Part shown: positions 17,621-24,429 of the stretch, one piece after another | How the letters are laid out: every line of letters begins with the position of its first letter | Position numbering within the stretch: the first letter of the stretch is position 1 | NCBI GenBank assembly: GCA_964396055.1 | Contig: CAYNDV010000007.1 | Span: 1-64,000 of the forward strand | Length of the DNA: 64,000 nt | Direction of reading: 5' to 3' | From: CAYJPV01 sp964396055 | GTDB lineage: Bacteria; Acidobacteriota; Vicinamibacteria; Vicinamibacterales; JAKQTR01 | The notes under the pieces: model-generated | The model's database searches: none | What the model saw: the letters and a program-made list of their open reading frames with translations, nothing else | What the model was told of the DNA's origin: nothing | Position numbers and translations under genes: made by a program

Positions 17621-18472
17621 ATGCGCACACCCCTCCCCTTGCTGGTTCTCGTCGTCGGCATGGCCCTGCAGTCTGCCTGCGGGCTGCTCCTGAATCCCTA
17701 TCGGGACCTCGCCTGGATCGCCCTCGGCTGGCTGGGCAACGATGCCGTCACGTTCATCGTAGTCTGCCCCCTGTTCGCGGCGGCCCTCACCGGCAGGCGA
17801 CCGGACCAGCCGCGCTGGCAACTGGTGCGTGCCGGCCTTGTTGGCTATGCCGTCTACAACTACGCGTTCTACATGCTCGGTGCAGCCCTGAATGCGATGT
17901 TCCCCTTCTACATCGCGCTCTTCGTCACCGCCATCGTGAGCATCGTCTCCGAAATGAACCGCGAGCGGACCGAGCGTCTGGCGCAGGCGTACGCCGCGGA
18001 TACGCCGGTTCGGCTCCTGGGCGGCTACTTGACGGCTGTGGCCGTGTGCCTCTCGATCGTCTGGCTGGTCATGTGGGGACTGCATGTCTTCGCCAACCGG
18101 CCTGCGCCCGGGTCGCCAGAAGTCTTCCGCCTCGTCGCGGCCCTGGACCTCGGGTTCATGGTTCCCGCACTGGCAACCGGGGGCGTCCTGCTGTGGCGTC
18201 GCAGGCCGCTCGGGTTCACGCTCAGCGCCGTGGCCGCGAGTCAAGCCGCCCTGTACCTCCTCGTCCTGTCCGTCAACTCGGCGCTGACGATACACCGCGG
18301 GCTCTCACCATGGCCGGGCGAGCTGCCGGTCTGGGCTCCACTCTGCACGACCACGACGGCTTGTGCACTCTGGCTGTTGCGCCACGTGGCTTCACCGGGA
18401 GAGGCGAGGAGTGGGCCACACGGGGCGCCACGCCGCGATGGGCCGGACGACGCACCACGATCGATGCGATAA
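17621..18472 (+). CDS. Polytopic membrane protein of unknown function
   Basis: 283 residues with about seven hydrophobic segments (roughly 4-24, 30-55, 67-90, 92-113, 133-155, 167-190, 198-220) and a charged, proline-rich tail. No motif I recognise. The frame is uninterrupted with strongly biased third positions, so it is probably real, but there is no clear Shine-Dalgarno before the ATG and an internal start is possible. It opens the accessory stretch before the AbrB/PIN pair. Confidence 0.5.
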   Translation: MRTPLPLLVLVVGMALQSACGLLLNPYRDLAWIALGWLGNDAVTFIVVCPLFAAALTGRRPDQPRWQLVRAGLVGYAVYNYAFYMLGAALNAMFPFYIALFVTAIVSIVSEMNRERTERLAQAYAADTPVRLLGGYLTAVAVCLSIVWLVMWGLHVFANRPAPGSPEVFRLVAALDLGFMVPALATGGVLLWRRRPLGFTLSAVAASQAALYLLVLSVNSALTIHRGLSPWPGELPVWAPLCTTTTACALWLLRHVASPGEARSGPHGAPRRDGPDDAPRSMR

Positions 18473-18506
18473 TGGTACGACGAACTACGCATCGATTGGA
18501 GAACTC

Positions 18507-18713
18507 ATGGACACCGTCACCATCTCACCGAAGTTCCAGGTGGTCATCCCGAAGGGGATTCGGACGCGACTGAAGCTCCGGGCCGGGCAGAAGGTCCAGG
18601 CCCTGGCGTACGACGACCGCATCGAACTCGTGCCGGTCAGGCCAGCGCGACAGTTGAAGGGCTTTCTCCGTGGCATCGACACCGCCGTTCCGCGGGAAGA
18701 GGATCGCGCATGA
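18507..18713 (+). CDS. AbrB/MazE-type antitoxin
   Basis: A 68-residue DNA-binding antitoxin of the SpoVT-AbrB swapped-hairpin type. Residues 1-45 carry the signature MDTVTISPKFQVVIPKGIR followed by LKLRAGQKVQAL; the acidic C-terminus (REEDRA) would bind the toxin. ATG 18507 has GGAG 7 bases upstream. The TGA overlaps the toxin ATG (ATGA), the usual coupling of such operons. GATAAT at 18468-18473 is a possible -10 box, and the pair probably represses itself. Confidence 0.85.
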   Translation: MDTVTISPKFQVVIPKGIRTRLKLRAGQKVQALAYDDRIELVPVRPARQLKGFLRGIDTAVPREEDRA

Positions 18714-19102
18714 ACGTCGTCGATTCGTCCGGGTGGCTGGAGTACTTCGCGGACGGCCCGAACGCGGACTTCTTCGCCAGGGCGATCGAGAAGACCCGTG
18801 AACTCGTGGTGCCAACCGTGAGCCTCTACGAGGTCTTCAAGCGTGTCCTGCAGCAGCGGGGCGAAGGGGATGCCCTCCAGGCCGTCGCCATCATGCGGCA
18901 GGGACGGATCATCGAACTGTCGGAGTCGATCGCTCTTGCGGCGGCGCGACTGTCGGCCGACATGGGCCTGCCCATGGCGGACAGCATCATGCTGGCGAGC
19001 GCCAACGCCTGTGAAGCCACCTTCTGGACCCAGGACGCGGACTTCACGGCGGTACGTGGCGTGCGCTACGTACCGAAGCGCGGGAGCCGCTCGACAAGCT
19101 GA
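18710..19102 (+). CDS. PIN-domain toxin (VapC-like ribonuclease)
   Basis: A 130-residue PIN-domain Mg-dependent RNase that would cut RNA when released by its antitoxin. The acidic site is complete: D5 (NVVDSSGW), E41 (SLYEVFKR), D91 (GLPMADSIML) and D109/D111 (WTQDADF). It overlaps the AbrB-type antitoxin by 4 bases. PIN toxins paired with AbrB-fold antitoxins are a known VapBC class. The RNA target cannot be read from sequence. Confidence 0.85.
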   Translation: MNVVDSSGWLEYFADGPNADFFARAIEKTRELVVPTVSLYEVFKRVLQQRGEGDALQAVAIMRQGRIIELSESIALAAARLSADMGLPMADSIMLASANACEATFWTQDADFTAVRGVRYVPKRGSRSTS

Positions 19103-19215
19103 CACCCGGCTGGCGCCCGCGCACCGGATCAGACGACGGCAGCCGACGGGAGCCGGGACCTGTCGCCGACGCCCGCAAGTCCGTAACATGAGCCTCAAGC
19201 GGCCGGGTTTCGAAC

Positions 19216-19734
19216 ATGACCATTGAAGAACGGCTTCACGCATTCAACGCGGCCCGGGCGGCCATGCTCGACGAATTGGAGCACCTCGACCCGGCCGCGC
19301 TGGTGGCGAGGCCGCTCGCGGGAAAGTGGTCGATGCTCGACATCATCGAGCACCTCGTACTTGCCGAACGAGCGGTGTTCCGGGGGTTGCCCGACCCGCT
19401 GCGACTCGTGGAGGCCAGGCGCGGGGTCGGGCATCGCATCCGCTACCTGCTTGTCATGTTGGTGCTCACGTCCGGCATCCGAGTGAATGTGCCCTCGCCC
19501 GCGATGGTGCCGCGTGGCGATCGCACCCTGGCCGAGTTGCGCCGCCTCTGGGACGACAGTCAGGACTGGGTCAGGTCGTGCCTTGACCACCATGGTCCGG
19601 ACATCGCCCGGAGAGCTGTCTGCGAGCACCCCGTGGCCGGCCCGTTGACGCTGGAACAGGCGCTGCGCATGGGGCAGGTTCACCTCGACGGCCATGTGAG
19701 GCAGATCAGGGCGCTTCAACGGCTGCTGGCGTGA
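19216..19734 (+). CDS. DinB-fold (DinB_2) protein
   Basis: A 172-residue four-helix-bundle protein of the DinB/YfiT superfamily, often metal-dependent thiol transferases or hydrolases, and unrelated to DNA polymerase IV. The three-histidine site is present: H46 in LDIIEHLVLAE, H156 and H160 in QVHLDGHVRQI. Its stop overlaps the methyltransferase start (GTGA), so the two are coupled. The last 38 coding bases or so recur at 21103-21140. Confidence 0.8.
   Translation: MTIEERLHAFNAARAAMLDELEHLDPAALVARPLAGKWSMLDIIEHLVLAERAVFRGLPDPLRLVEARRGVGHRIRYLLVMLVLTSGIRVNVPSPAMVPRGDRTLAELRRLWDDSQDWVRSCLDHHGPDIARRAVCEHPVAGPLTLEQALRMGQVHLDGHVRQIRALQRLLA
19691..19728 (+). repeat. 38-bp direct repeat, copy 1 (end of the DinB-fold gene)
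   Basis: Matches 21103-21140 at 37 of 38 positions in the same orientation. The two copies bracket about 1.4 kb holding the methyltransferase, a membrane-protein remnant and the cupin. Confidence 0.9.
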
Positions 19735-20486
19735 TCGTGATGGACACGTCCTGGCGTTCGTACACGGACCTGGCGTGGCTGTGGCCGATGTGGGGCGCCG
19801 CCGACGACGAGTACGCGCACTACTGCCGCCACGTCATCGACCTGATTGAGCAACGCGCAGCGCGTCCGGCAGGCACCTTGCTGGACATCGGGTGCGGCGG
19901 CGGCAAGAACGTGTTCAACCTGAAGGGGAGATTCAGCGTCACCGGCGTGGACCTGAGTCCCGCCATGCTCGAGCAGGCACAGACGCTGAACCCCGAGAGC
20001 ACGTTCGTCCACGGAGACATGCGGACGTTCCGGCTTGGCAGGACGTTCGATGCCGTCCTGATGGACGATGCCCTGTCATACATGGCCTGCCTCGAGGACT
20101 TCGTTGCGGCGTTTCGCACCGCGTCTGCCCACCTGGCCTCCGGCGGGGTCCTGGTGGCGACTCCAGACGTGACGACCGAGACGTTCCGGCAGAACAGGAC
20201 CGTCGCCACGCCGGCGACGCGCGCGGCCACACGGGACGGACTCGATGTCGTTTTCATCGAGAACACGTATGACCCCGACCCCACGGACGAACAATACGAG
20301 ACGACGGTCGTCTATCTCATCCGCGACCACGGGCGTCTTCGAATCGAGACCGACCATTGGACGATGGGGCTCTTCCCGCTCGACACCTGGCGGCGTGTGC
20401 TGGGCGACACCGGTTTCGAGGTGCACGAGAGCCGTTACCATGCGGGCGAGGATGAGTACACGGTGTTTGCCTGCGTGAAGACCTGA
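19731..20486 (+). CDS. Class I SAM-dependent methyltransferase
   Basis: A 251-residue cytoplasmic methyltransferase. The SAM site is LLDIGCGGGKNV (50-61), followed by VTGVDLSPAML (acidic loop) and FDAVLMDDALSYM (motif IV). The C-terminal part, with LRIETDHWTMGLF and WRRVLGDTGFEVHESRY, fits small-molecule methyltransferases of the Methyltransf_25 group. It starts at GTG 19731 overlapping the DinB-fold stop; ATG 19740 is an alternative. Substrate unknown. Confidence 0.8.
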   Translation: MIVMDTSWRSYTDLAWLWPMWGAADDEYAHYCRHVIDLIEQRAARPAGTLLDIGCGGGKNVFNLKGRFSVTGVDLSPAMLEQAQTLNPESTFVHGDMRTFRLGRTFDAVLMDDALSYMACLEDFVAAFRTASAHLASGGVLVATPDVTTETFRQNRTVATPATRAATRDGLDVVFIENTYDPDPTDEQYETTVVYLIRDHGRLRIETDHWTMGLFPLDTWRRVLGDTGFEVHESRYHAGEDEYTVFACVKT

Positions 20487-20511
20487 TGAAGGAGGCAGGT
20501 GGGCGCCCTGA

Positions 20512-20616
20512 TACACTGGACGTCAGGCCCCTGCCTTCATCCCGTTCACGCTCGTGGCCATCGGTGCCATTCCGTACCTGTGGATTCGCCGACAGGCGTT
20601 CGGAATCGCGGGGTAG
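20512..20616 (+). pseudogene. C-terminal remnant of a membrane protein
   Basis: Between two stops this frame reads a short coherent tail, including PAFIPFTLVAIGAIPYLWIR then RQAFGIAG and a stop: one transmembrane helix with a positive inside anchor. There is no start or upstream domain in frame (TGA at 20509), so it looks like the last 35 codons of a lost gene. It could also be a chance hydrophobic frame. Confidence 0.4.
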
Positions 20617-20664
20617 ATCAGAATCAGGCGCGTGCCTGGCTCCGCAGCGTCACGAGGACGTCCC

Positions 20665-21030
20665 ATGGAGTATCACGCCACGAACTTCGAGCAGAAGCTG
20701 CAGTTGTTCTCCGAACACTGGACGCCCAAGGTTATCGCCCAGGCGAACGACCTGCACCTCAAGCTGGCGAAGTTCCAGGGCCGGTTCGTCTGGCACAGCC
20801 ACCCGGACACCGACGAGGTGTTCATCGTCATCCAGGGCCGCATGAACATCGAGTTCAGAGACGGATCCGTCGCCCTGAACAGTGGCGAGATGTACGTCGT
20901 GCCAAAGGGTGTGGAACACCGGCCGTGTGCCGCTGAGGCGTGCAGCGTGCTCCTGATCGAGCCAGCCGGCACCATCAACACCGGCGACGCGGGTGGCGAA
21001 CTGACCGCACCGGCAGACGCCTGGATATGA
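20665..21030 (+). CDS. Small cupin-domain protein
   Basis: A single-domain cupin of 121 residues. Motif 1 is FVWHSHPDTDEVFIVIQGRM (41-60), with H44, H46 and E51 as metal ligands, and motif 2 is LNSGEMYVVPKGVEHRP with H85. Such proteins bind metal and serve as isomerases, dioxygenases or sensors; this one has no diagnostic feature. ATG 20665 has GAGG 8 bases upstream; an earlier in-frame start at 20632 has none. Confidence 0.85.
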   Translation: MEYHATNFEQKLQLFSEHWTPKVIAQANDLHLKLAKFQGRFVWHSHPDTDEVFIVIQGRMNIEFRDGSVALNSGEMYVVPKGVEHRPCAAEACSVLLIEPAGTINTGDAGGELTAPADAWI

Positions 21031-21102
21031 CCTCGGGAGTCTACGTCGAGGAGATTCCGTGCGGCTGGTGGCCGATGACGCGGTCACCGCCTCGGTGGCC
21101 AC

Positions 21103-21152
21103 GCCATGTGAGGCAGATCAGGGCGCTTCAGCGGCTGCTGAGGCTGGCCTGA
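21103..21152 (+). pseudogene. Remnant: duplicated end of a DinB-fold gene
   Basis: The frame reads RHVRQIRALQRLLRLA and a stop, nearly the same as the C-terminus of the DinB-fold gene at 19216 (HVRQIRALQRLLA). At the DNA level 21103-21140 matches 19691-19728 with one difference. The sequence upstream is not DinB-like, so this is a 3' fragment left by a duplication or recombination. Confidence 0.7.
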
Positions 21153-21189
21153 CTGGGCGTCTGGCGCGGCGTCTGTGCTTCGCCGTGAG

Positions 21190-21218
21190 TTGACTCACAC
21201 ATTGCTGATGTGTAGCAT
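21190..21218 (+). promoter_or_regulatory. VapBC promoter with operator between -35 and -10
   Basis: TTGACT (21190-21195) and TAGCAT (21213-21218) are exactly 17 bases apart. Between them ACACAT (21197-21202) and ATGTGT (21208-21213) form a 6-5-6 inverted repeat that reaches the -10 box. A VapB-VapC complex bound there would block polymerase, the usual autorepression of this family. Confidence 0.7.
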
Positions 21219-21226
21219 GCATGTGT

Positions 21227-21427
21227 ATGCCGACCAATCTCGCCATCGACGATCGACTCCTGGATGAGGCCCGCATCGTGGGCGGATACCGCACGAAGCG
21301 CGAGACCGTGAATGAGGCGCTGCGCGAGTTCATCCAGCGACGCCAGCGGCTGGCCCTCGCCGATCTCGCGGGACGGATCGAGTACGACCCGAGATACGAC
21401 TACAAGCGGGAACGGCGGGCCCGGTGA
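21227..21427 (+). CDS. vapB: VapB-type antitoxin
   Basis: A 66-residue ribbon-helix-helix type antitoxin: MPTNLAIDDRLLDEARIVGG then YRTKRETVNEALREFI is the VapB DNA-binding fold, and the basic/aromatic tail (about 45-66) would wrap the toxin. I prefer ATG 21227 to ATG 21221, because 21221 lies only 2 bases after the -10 box and so upstream of the expected transcription start. Translation from 21227 would be near-leaderless. The stop overlaps vapC (GTGA). Confidence 0.85.
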   Translation: MPTNLAIDDRLLDEARIVGGYRTKRETVNEALREFIQRRQRLALADLAGRIEYDPRYDYKRERRAR

Positions 21428-21843
21428 TTCTGCTCGACACGTCTGTCCTGTCTCGCGTGCTTCGGCGACGGCGCCCGGGGCCGGAGGAGCGTCGCCTGGC
21501 AGCCGCGTTCGAGGAACTGATGGCCAGTGAGGCCCCCCTTGGCCTCCCCGGAATCGTGCTGCAGGAGGTGCTGAGCGGCGTGCGCTCGCAGGCGCAGTTC
21601 GCCGAGTTGTCGGGCAGGCTGCGTGCCGCGTTTGCGATTCTGCCCGAGGGCGTCCCGGAACACATCGAAGCGGCCCGAGTGAGGAACGTGTGCCTGGCCA
21701 AGGGGCTCAACGTGTCAGGAATTGACTGTCTGATTGCCGCCTGCGCCATCATCGGCGGACACGAGCTCTTTGCCCTCGATGAGGACTTCGAGGCGATCGC
21801 GAAACACACGTCGCTGAAGCTGTATCACCACGCACAGCAATGA
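21424..21843 (+). CDS. vapC: VapC PIN-domain toxin
   Basis: A 139-residue PIN RNase with the full acidic set: D5 (ILLDTSVLSR), E48 (VLQEVLSG), D101 (SGIDCLIAAC) and D119/D121 (FALDEDF). The start is GTG 21424, coupled to vapB. Its stop overlaps the next gene by ATGA, so the operon appears to have three genes. Confidence 0.9.
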   Translation: MILLDTSVLSRVLRRRRPGPEERRLAAAFEELMASEAPLGLPGIVLQEVLSGVRSQAQFAELSGRLRAAFAILPEGVPEHIEAARVRNVCLAKGLNVSGIDCLIAACAIIGGHELFALDEDFEAIAKHTSLKLYHHAQQ

Positions 21844-22958
21844 CCCGCCCGACTGCCTCTCCCGGACGCCCCGCCGGGGCAGGCCATGTTCGCCCGATAC
21901 ATCCCTGGAGCCTCGCCGGGGCCTCCGACCCGCGCCATGTCGTGCTTGCCCTCGAGCGAAGCGTCTACGACACGAACAGGAAGAACCGCCACACCGCCAG
22001 CGAGGTCCTGGACTTCTCTGACACCGGTATCCCGGAGCACATCAGGCTCTGCCTGGTCGCCTACGTGCTGCTGGGAAAGCTCCAGCCCTCTCATGCCCAG
22101 TCACTCATCCGTGAGTACACGGCCTGTGACCGCGCCGCGGCACATCTCACTGCTCCGGCCTCGCTGCGGGACTTCCTGTCGCGACTGGACACCGGGTTGT
22201 TACGGGTCTTTGACGATCCCATGCAAGGGGTGCTCACCCGCCCGTTTCACCACGGCCTCTTCGGCGACACGTCGTTGGTGGAGGCGCTTGATTTCCTGAA
22301 CGCGGCGCACCCCCGCGAATACAGCGACATCGTGGCCCTCTATGCCGCGCTGTACACGACGTGCCGCCAGCATGTGCTGGACATGGCCTTCAGCATGGCT
22401 CGCAGTACGCCTTCGCTGACACAGGCGGAGATCGACTCCGGAGAGGAGTTCTTCGCCTGGTGGAGGCAGAGGTGGCACAAGGACATCCACATCACGATCT
22501 CCGAATCCCGGAACGTGACACTGTTCCTGCCGGGCATCCCCGACAAGTCACTCGTGGCGATCACGAAGGTGATTCAGGAGATCTGCGACGACTATGCGAA
22601 GCTGGCCCGCCTGCTGGGCCGCCCTGATGAGGCCGTGGAGGATTTCGTCCGGACGTTCGTGGTGGAACTGAATGAGGGGATGATCAACCTGCCGCTCAAT
22701 CAGTACGGCGGACCACGCTGCCCGGCGGCACAGGAACTGGACACGCGCATCAGGAGTTCTGAAGGGTATCCGACGACGGTGCCGCACGTGAAAGAGGTGA
22801 GCGTGGCCGGGGTGGTCCTGGAGGACGTGTTCAAGCGGTTCTTCCCGGTAAGGGAGAGGCACTTCCTTCTGCCCCGCACTCGGGAGACCATTACGGTCTC
22901 GCAGCTCGGGAGCTGCCCGTTTCCCGACTACGGGTTCACGAGTGACAGCCAGAGGTGA
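21840..22958 (+). CDS. Unknown 372-residue protein encoded behind VapBC
   Basis: I do not recognise a family. It starts at ATG 21840, overlapping the vapC stop by 4 bases (ATGA). The first 30 residues are proline/glycine-rich, the rest is a soluble mixed alpha/beta protein with no membrane segment. Notable stretches: LERSVYDTNRKNRHTASEVL, FFAWWRQRWHKDIHITISES, FVVELNEGMINLPLNQYGGP and a C-terminal VVLEDVFKRFFPVRERHF. Three Trp in WWRQRW and scattered His/Asp could form a site, but nothing is diagnostic. The coupling hints at a role tied to the toxin module or a chance neighbour. The true start may be internal. Confidence 0.6.
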   Translation: MTRPTASPGRPAGAGHVRPIHPWSLAGASDPRHVVLALERSVYDTNRKNRHTASEVLDFSDTGIPEHIRLCLVAYVLLGKLQPSHAQSLIREYTACDRAAAHLTAPASLRDFLSRLDTGLLRVFDDPMQGVLTRPFHHGLFGDTSLVEALDFLNAAHPREYSDIVALYAALYTTCRQHVLDMAFSMARSTPSLTQAEIDSGEEFFAWWRQRWHKDIHITISESRNVTLFLPGIPDKSLVAITKVIQEICDDYAKLARLLGRPDEAVEDFVRTFVVELNEGMINLPLNQYGGPRCPAAQELDTRIRSSEGYPTTVPHVKEVSVAGVVLEDVFKRFFPVRERHFLLPRTRETITVSQLGSCPFPDYGFTSDSQR

Positions 22959-22963
22959 GCACG

Positions 22964-23044
22964 ATGGGTGAAGGGACCGAGATTGTGGCGATGGTGGACC
23001 GTGAAACGTGGGCCTGCACCGGGCTCCTGGCGTACGGGATGTAA
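22964..23044 (+). CDS. Possible 26-residue peptide
   Basis: ATG 22964 follows the unknown gene by 5 bases and has GAGGTGAG 5 bases upstream, a good ribosome site. It reads MGEGTEIVAMVDRETWACTG then LLAYGM and stops at TAA. No hydrophobic helix or family. Its position suggests a leader or accessory peptide, or chance. Confidence 0.25.
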   Translation: MGEGTEIVAMVDRETWACTGLLAYGM

Positions 23045-23056
23045 CCACCGGTTCCC

Positions 23057-23082
23057 GCGGCGGGCCCTCGGCGGCCCGCCGC
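23057..23082 (+). terminator. GC hairpin after the accessory stretch
   Basis: GCGGCGGGCC (23057-23066) pairs perfectly with GGCCCGCCGC (23073-23082) across 6 bases and is followed by TTCTTG. It would end the vapBC-unknown transcript. Confidence 0.55.
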
Positions 23083-23104
23083 TTCTTGCGGAGGACGAAT
23101 CACC

Positions 23105-24244
23105 GTGACACACACGTTCGCACAGACCGGGCGCCGCGACGCCCCCGGCAGGGCTGAAGCCCTGCACTACATTGGCACCGCCCCCGGCAGGGCTGAAGCC
23201 CTGCACTACATGTTGGCGGCGTGGGGAGTCGCCGTCCTGCTGGCGACGGCGCCGGCGGCGGCGCAGGACACGCATGTCGCCGCGGCGACGACCCAGGTCA
23301 GGGCTGCTCCCGGGCCCGCCGCGCGCGGGCCCCTCGCCCACACCTACTCCATCGTCGCCCGCGACCCGCAGACCGGCGAGATGGGCGTGGCCGTGCAGTC
23401 GCACTGGTTCTCGGTAGGATCGATCGTGACCTGGGCCGAGGCGGGCGTCGGCGCCATCGCCACGCAGTCGTTCGTCGATCCGTCGTACGGCTACAAGGGC
23501 CTCGACCTGCTCAAGCGCGGGGTCGCGGCCGAGGACGCCCTCAAGCAGCTGGTCGCGGCCGACGCGCAGCGCGACGGCCGCCAGGTGGCGTTTGTCGACG
23601 CGAAGGGACGCGTGGCGGCTCACACGGGCGCCAAGGCCATCCAGGCCGCGGGCCATCGTGTCGGGAACCAGTATTCGGTGCAGGCCAACCTGATGGCCAG
23701 CGAGAAGGTCTGGCCGGCCATGGCGAAGGCCTACGAGAGCACGGCCGGGCCCCTCGCCGAACGCCTGCTCGCCGCACTCGACGCCGCCCAGGCCGTCGGC
23801 GGCGACATCCGCGGCAAGCAGTCGGCCGCCATCCTCGTCGTGAAGCCGGTCTCGACGGGCCGGCCGTGGGCGGGCGCAGATCGCCTGGTCGATCTCCGGA
23901 TCGAGGACCACCCCGACCCCCTCGGCGAATTGCGCCGCCTGCTGCGACTGCAGCGCGCCTACGATCACGCCAACCGCGGCGACGAGCTCTTTGCCACGCA
24001 GAAGGTCGAGGAGGCGCTGAAGGAATACGCGGCCGCGACACGACTCGCACCGGAGATCCTCGAGTTGCCATTCTGGCAGGCAGTGACGATGGCCGCGGCC
24101 GGCCGGATGGCGGAGGCCGAGCCAATCTTCCGCGCGGTATTCGCGAAGGAGCCGTTCTGGGCGGACCTCGTGCCGCGCCTTCCGGCCGCGGGCCTGTTGC
24201 CCGACGACAAGGCGCTGATCGCGCGGATTGTGGGGCTTCGCTAG
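23105..24244 (+). CDS. Exported DUF1028 (Ntn-hydrolase-like) protein with helical tail
   Basis: Residues about 77-285 form the DUF1028 domain: HTYSIVARDPQTGEMGVAVQ, GVGAIATQSFVDPSYG, and GGDIRGKQSAAILVV. The fold is Ntn-hydrolase-like and activity is uncertain. About 285-379 is a TPR-like helical tail. The N-terminus is odd: GTG 23105 has GGAGGA upstream, but residues 13-35 are two 39-bp repeats read in frame (PGRAEALHY twice), placed just before the signal peptide hydrophobic core LAAWGVAVLLATAPAAA. ATG 23210 would skip the repeats but has no ribosome site. The TAG stop is part of the first heptad of the array at 24241. Confidence 0.8.
   Translation: MTHTFAQTGRRDAPGRAEALHYIGTAPGRAEALHYMLAAWGVAVLLATAPAAAQDTHVAAATTQVRAAPGPAARGPLAHTYSIVARDPQTGEMGVAVQSHWFSVGSIVTWAEAGVGAIATQSFVDPSYGYKGLDLLKRGVAAEDALKQLVAADAQRDGRQVAFVDAKGRVAAHTGAKAIQAAGHRVGNQYSVQANLMASEKVWPAMAKAYESTAGPLAERLLAALDAAQAVGGDIRGKQSAAILVVKPVSTGRPWAGADRLVDLRIEDHPDPLGELRRLLRLQRAYDHANRGDELFATQKVEEALKEYAAATRLAPEILELPFWQAVTMAAAGRMAEAEPIFRAVFAKEPFWADLVPRLPAAGLLPDDKALIARIVGLR
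23148..23204. repeat. Two palindromic repeats in frame inside the DUF1028 gene
   Basis: GCAGGGCTGAAGCCCTGC occurs at 23148-23165 and 23187-23204, each followed by ACTACAT. The period is 39 bp, or 13 codons, so the frame is kept. The same element recurs at 15243 (inverted), 24407 and, with one change, 37289. Confidence 0.9.
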
Positions 24245-24275
24245 AGGCTAGAGGCTAGAGGCTAGAGGCTAGAGG
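24241..24275. repeat. 7-bp array, CTAGAGG five times
   Basis: Five perfect CTAGAGG units. The first contains the TAG stop of the DUF1028 gene (24242-24244). The same unit, inverted, makes up the array at 31707-31755 and recurs in that at 63293. Confidence 0.95.
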
Positions 24276-24362
24276 CTGGGAAGAAACGACGGGCGCGGCG
24301 AGAGCAGGCCAGGCTGAAGCCCTGCACTACGTCGCCGCGCCCGTTTCGTTGCCGCGTGCGTA

Positions 24363-24389
24363 TTCTTGCTTCTTGCTTCTTGCTTCTTC
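24363..24389. repeat. 7-bp array, TTCTTGC units
   Basis: Three perfect TTCTTGC units (24363-24383) and a partial fourth. The same unit recurs at 63384-63404. A degenerate copy of the GGCTTCAGCC palindrome lies just upstream near 24305-24330 (AGGCTGAAGCCCTGCACTAC). Confidence 0.85.
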
Positions 24390-24406
24390 GTCACCCGCCG
24401 CGCCCG

Positions 24407-24429
24407 GCAGGGCTGAAACCCTGCACTAC
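24407..24429. repeat. Palindromic repeat supplying the stop of the VPS10-like gene
   Basis: GCAGGGCTGAAACCCTGC at 24407-24424 is followed by ACTAC. On the minus strand this reads GTAGTGCAGGG, and its TAG (24426-24428) is the stop codon of the 989-residue gene. Confidence 0.85.

Noticed and set aside
23141..23211. The repeats before the DUF1028 signal peptide as an insertion sequence
   Set aside because: Far too short, no transposase, no target duplication; it fits a dispersed palindromic repeat.
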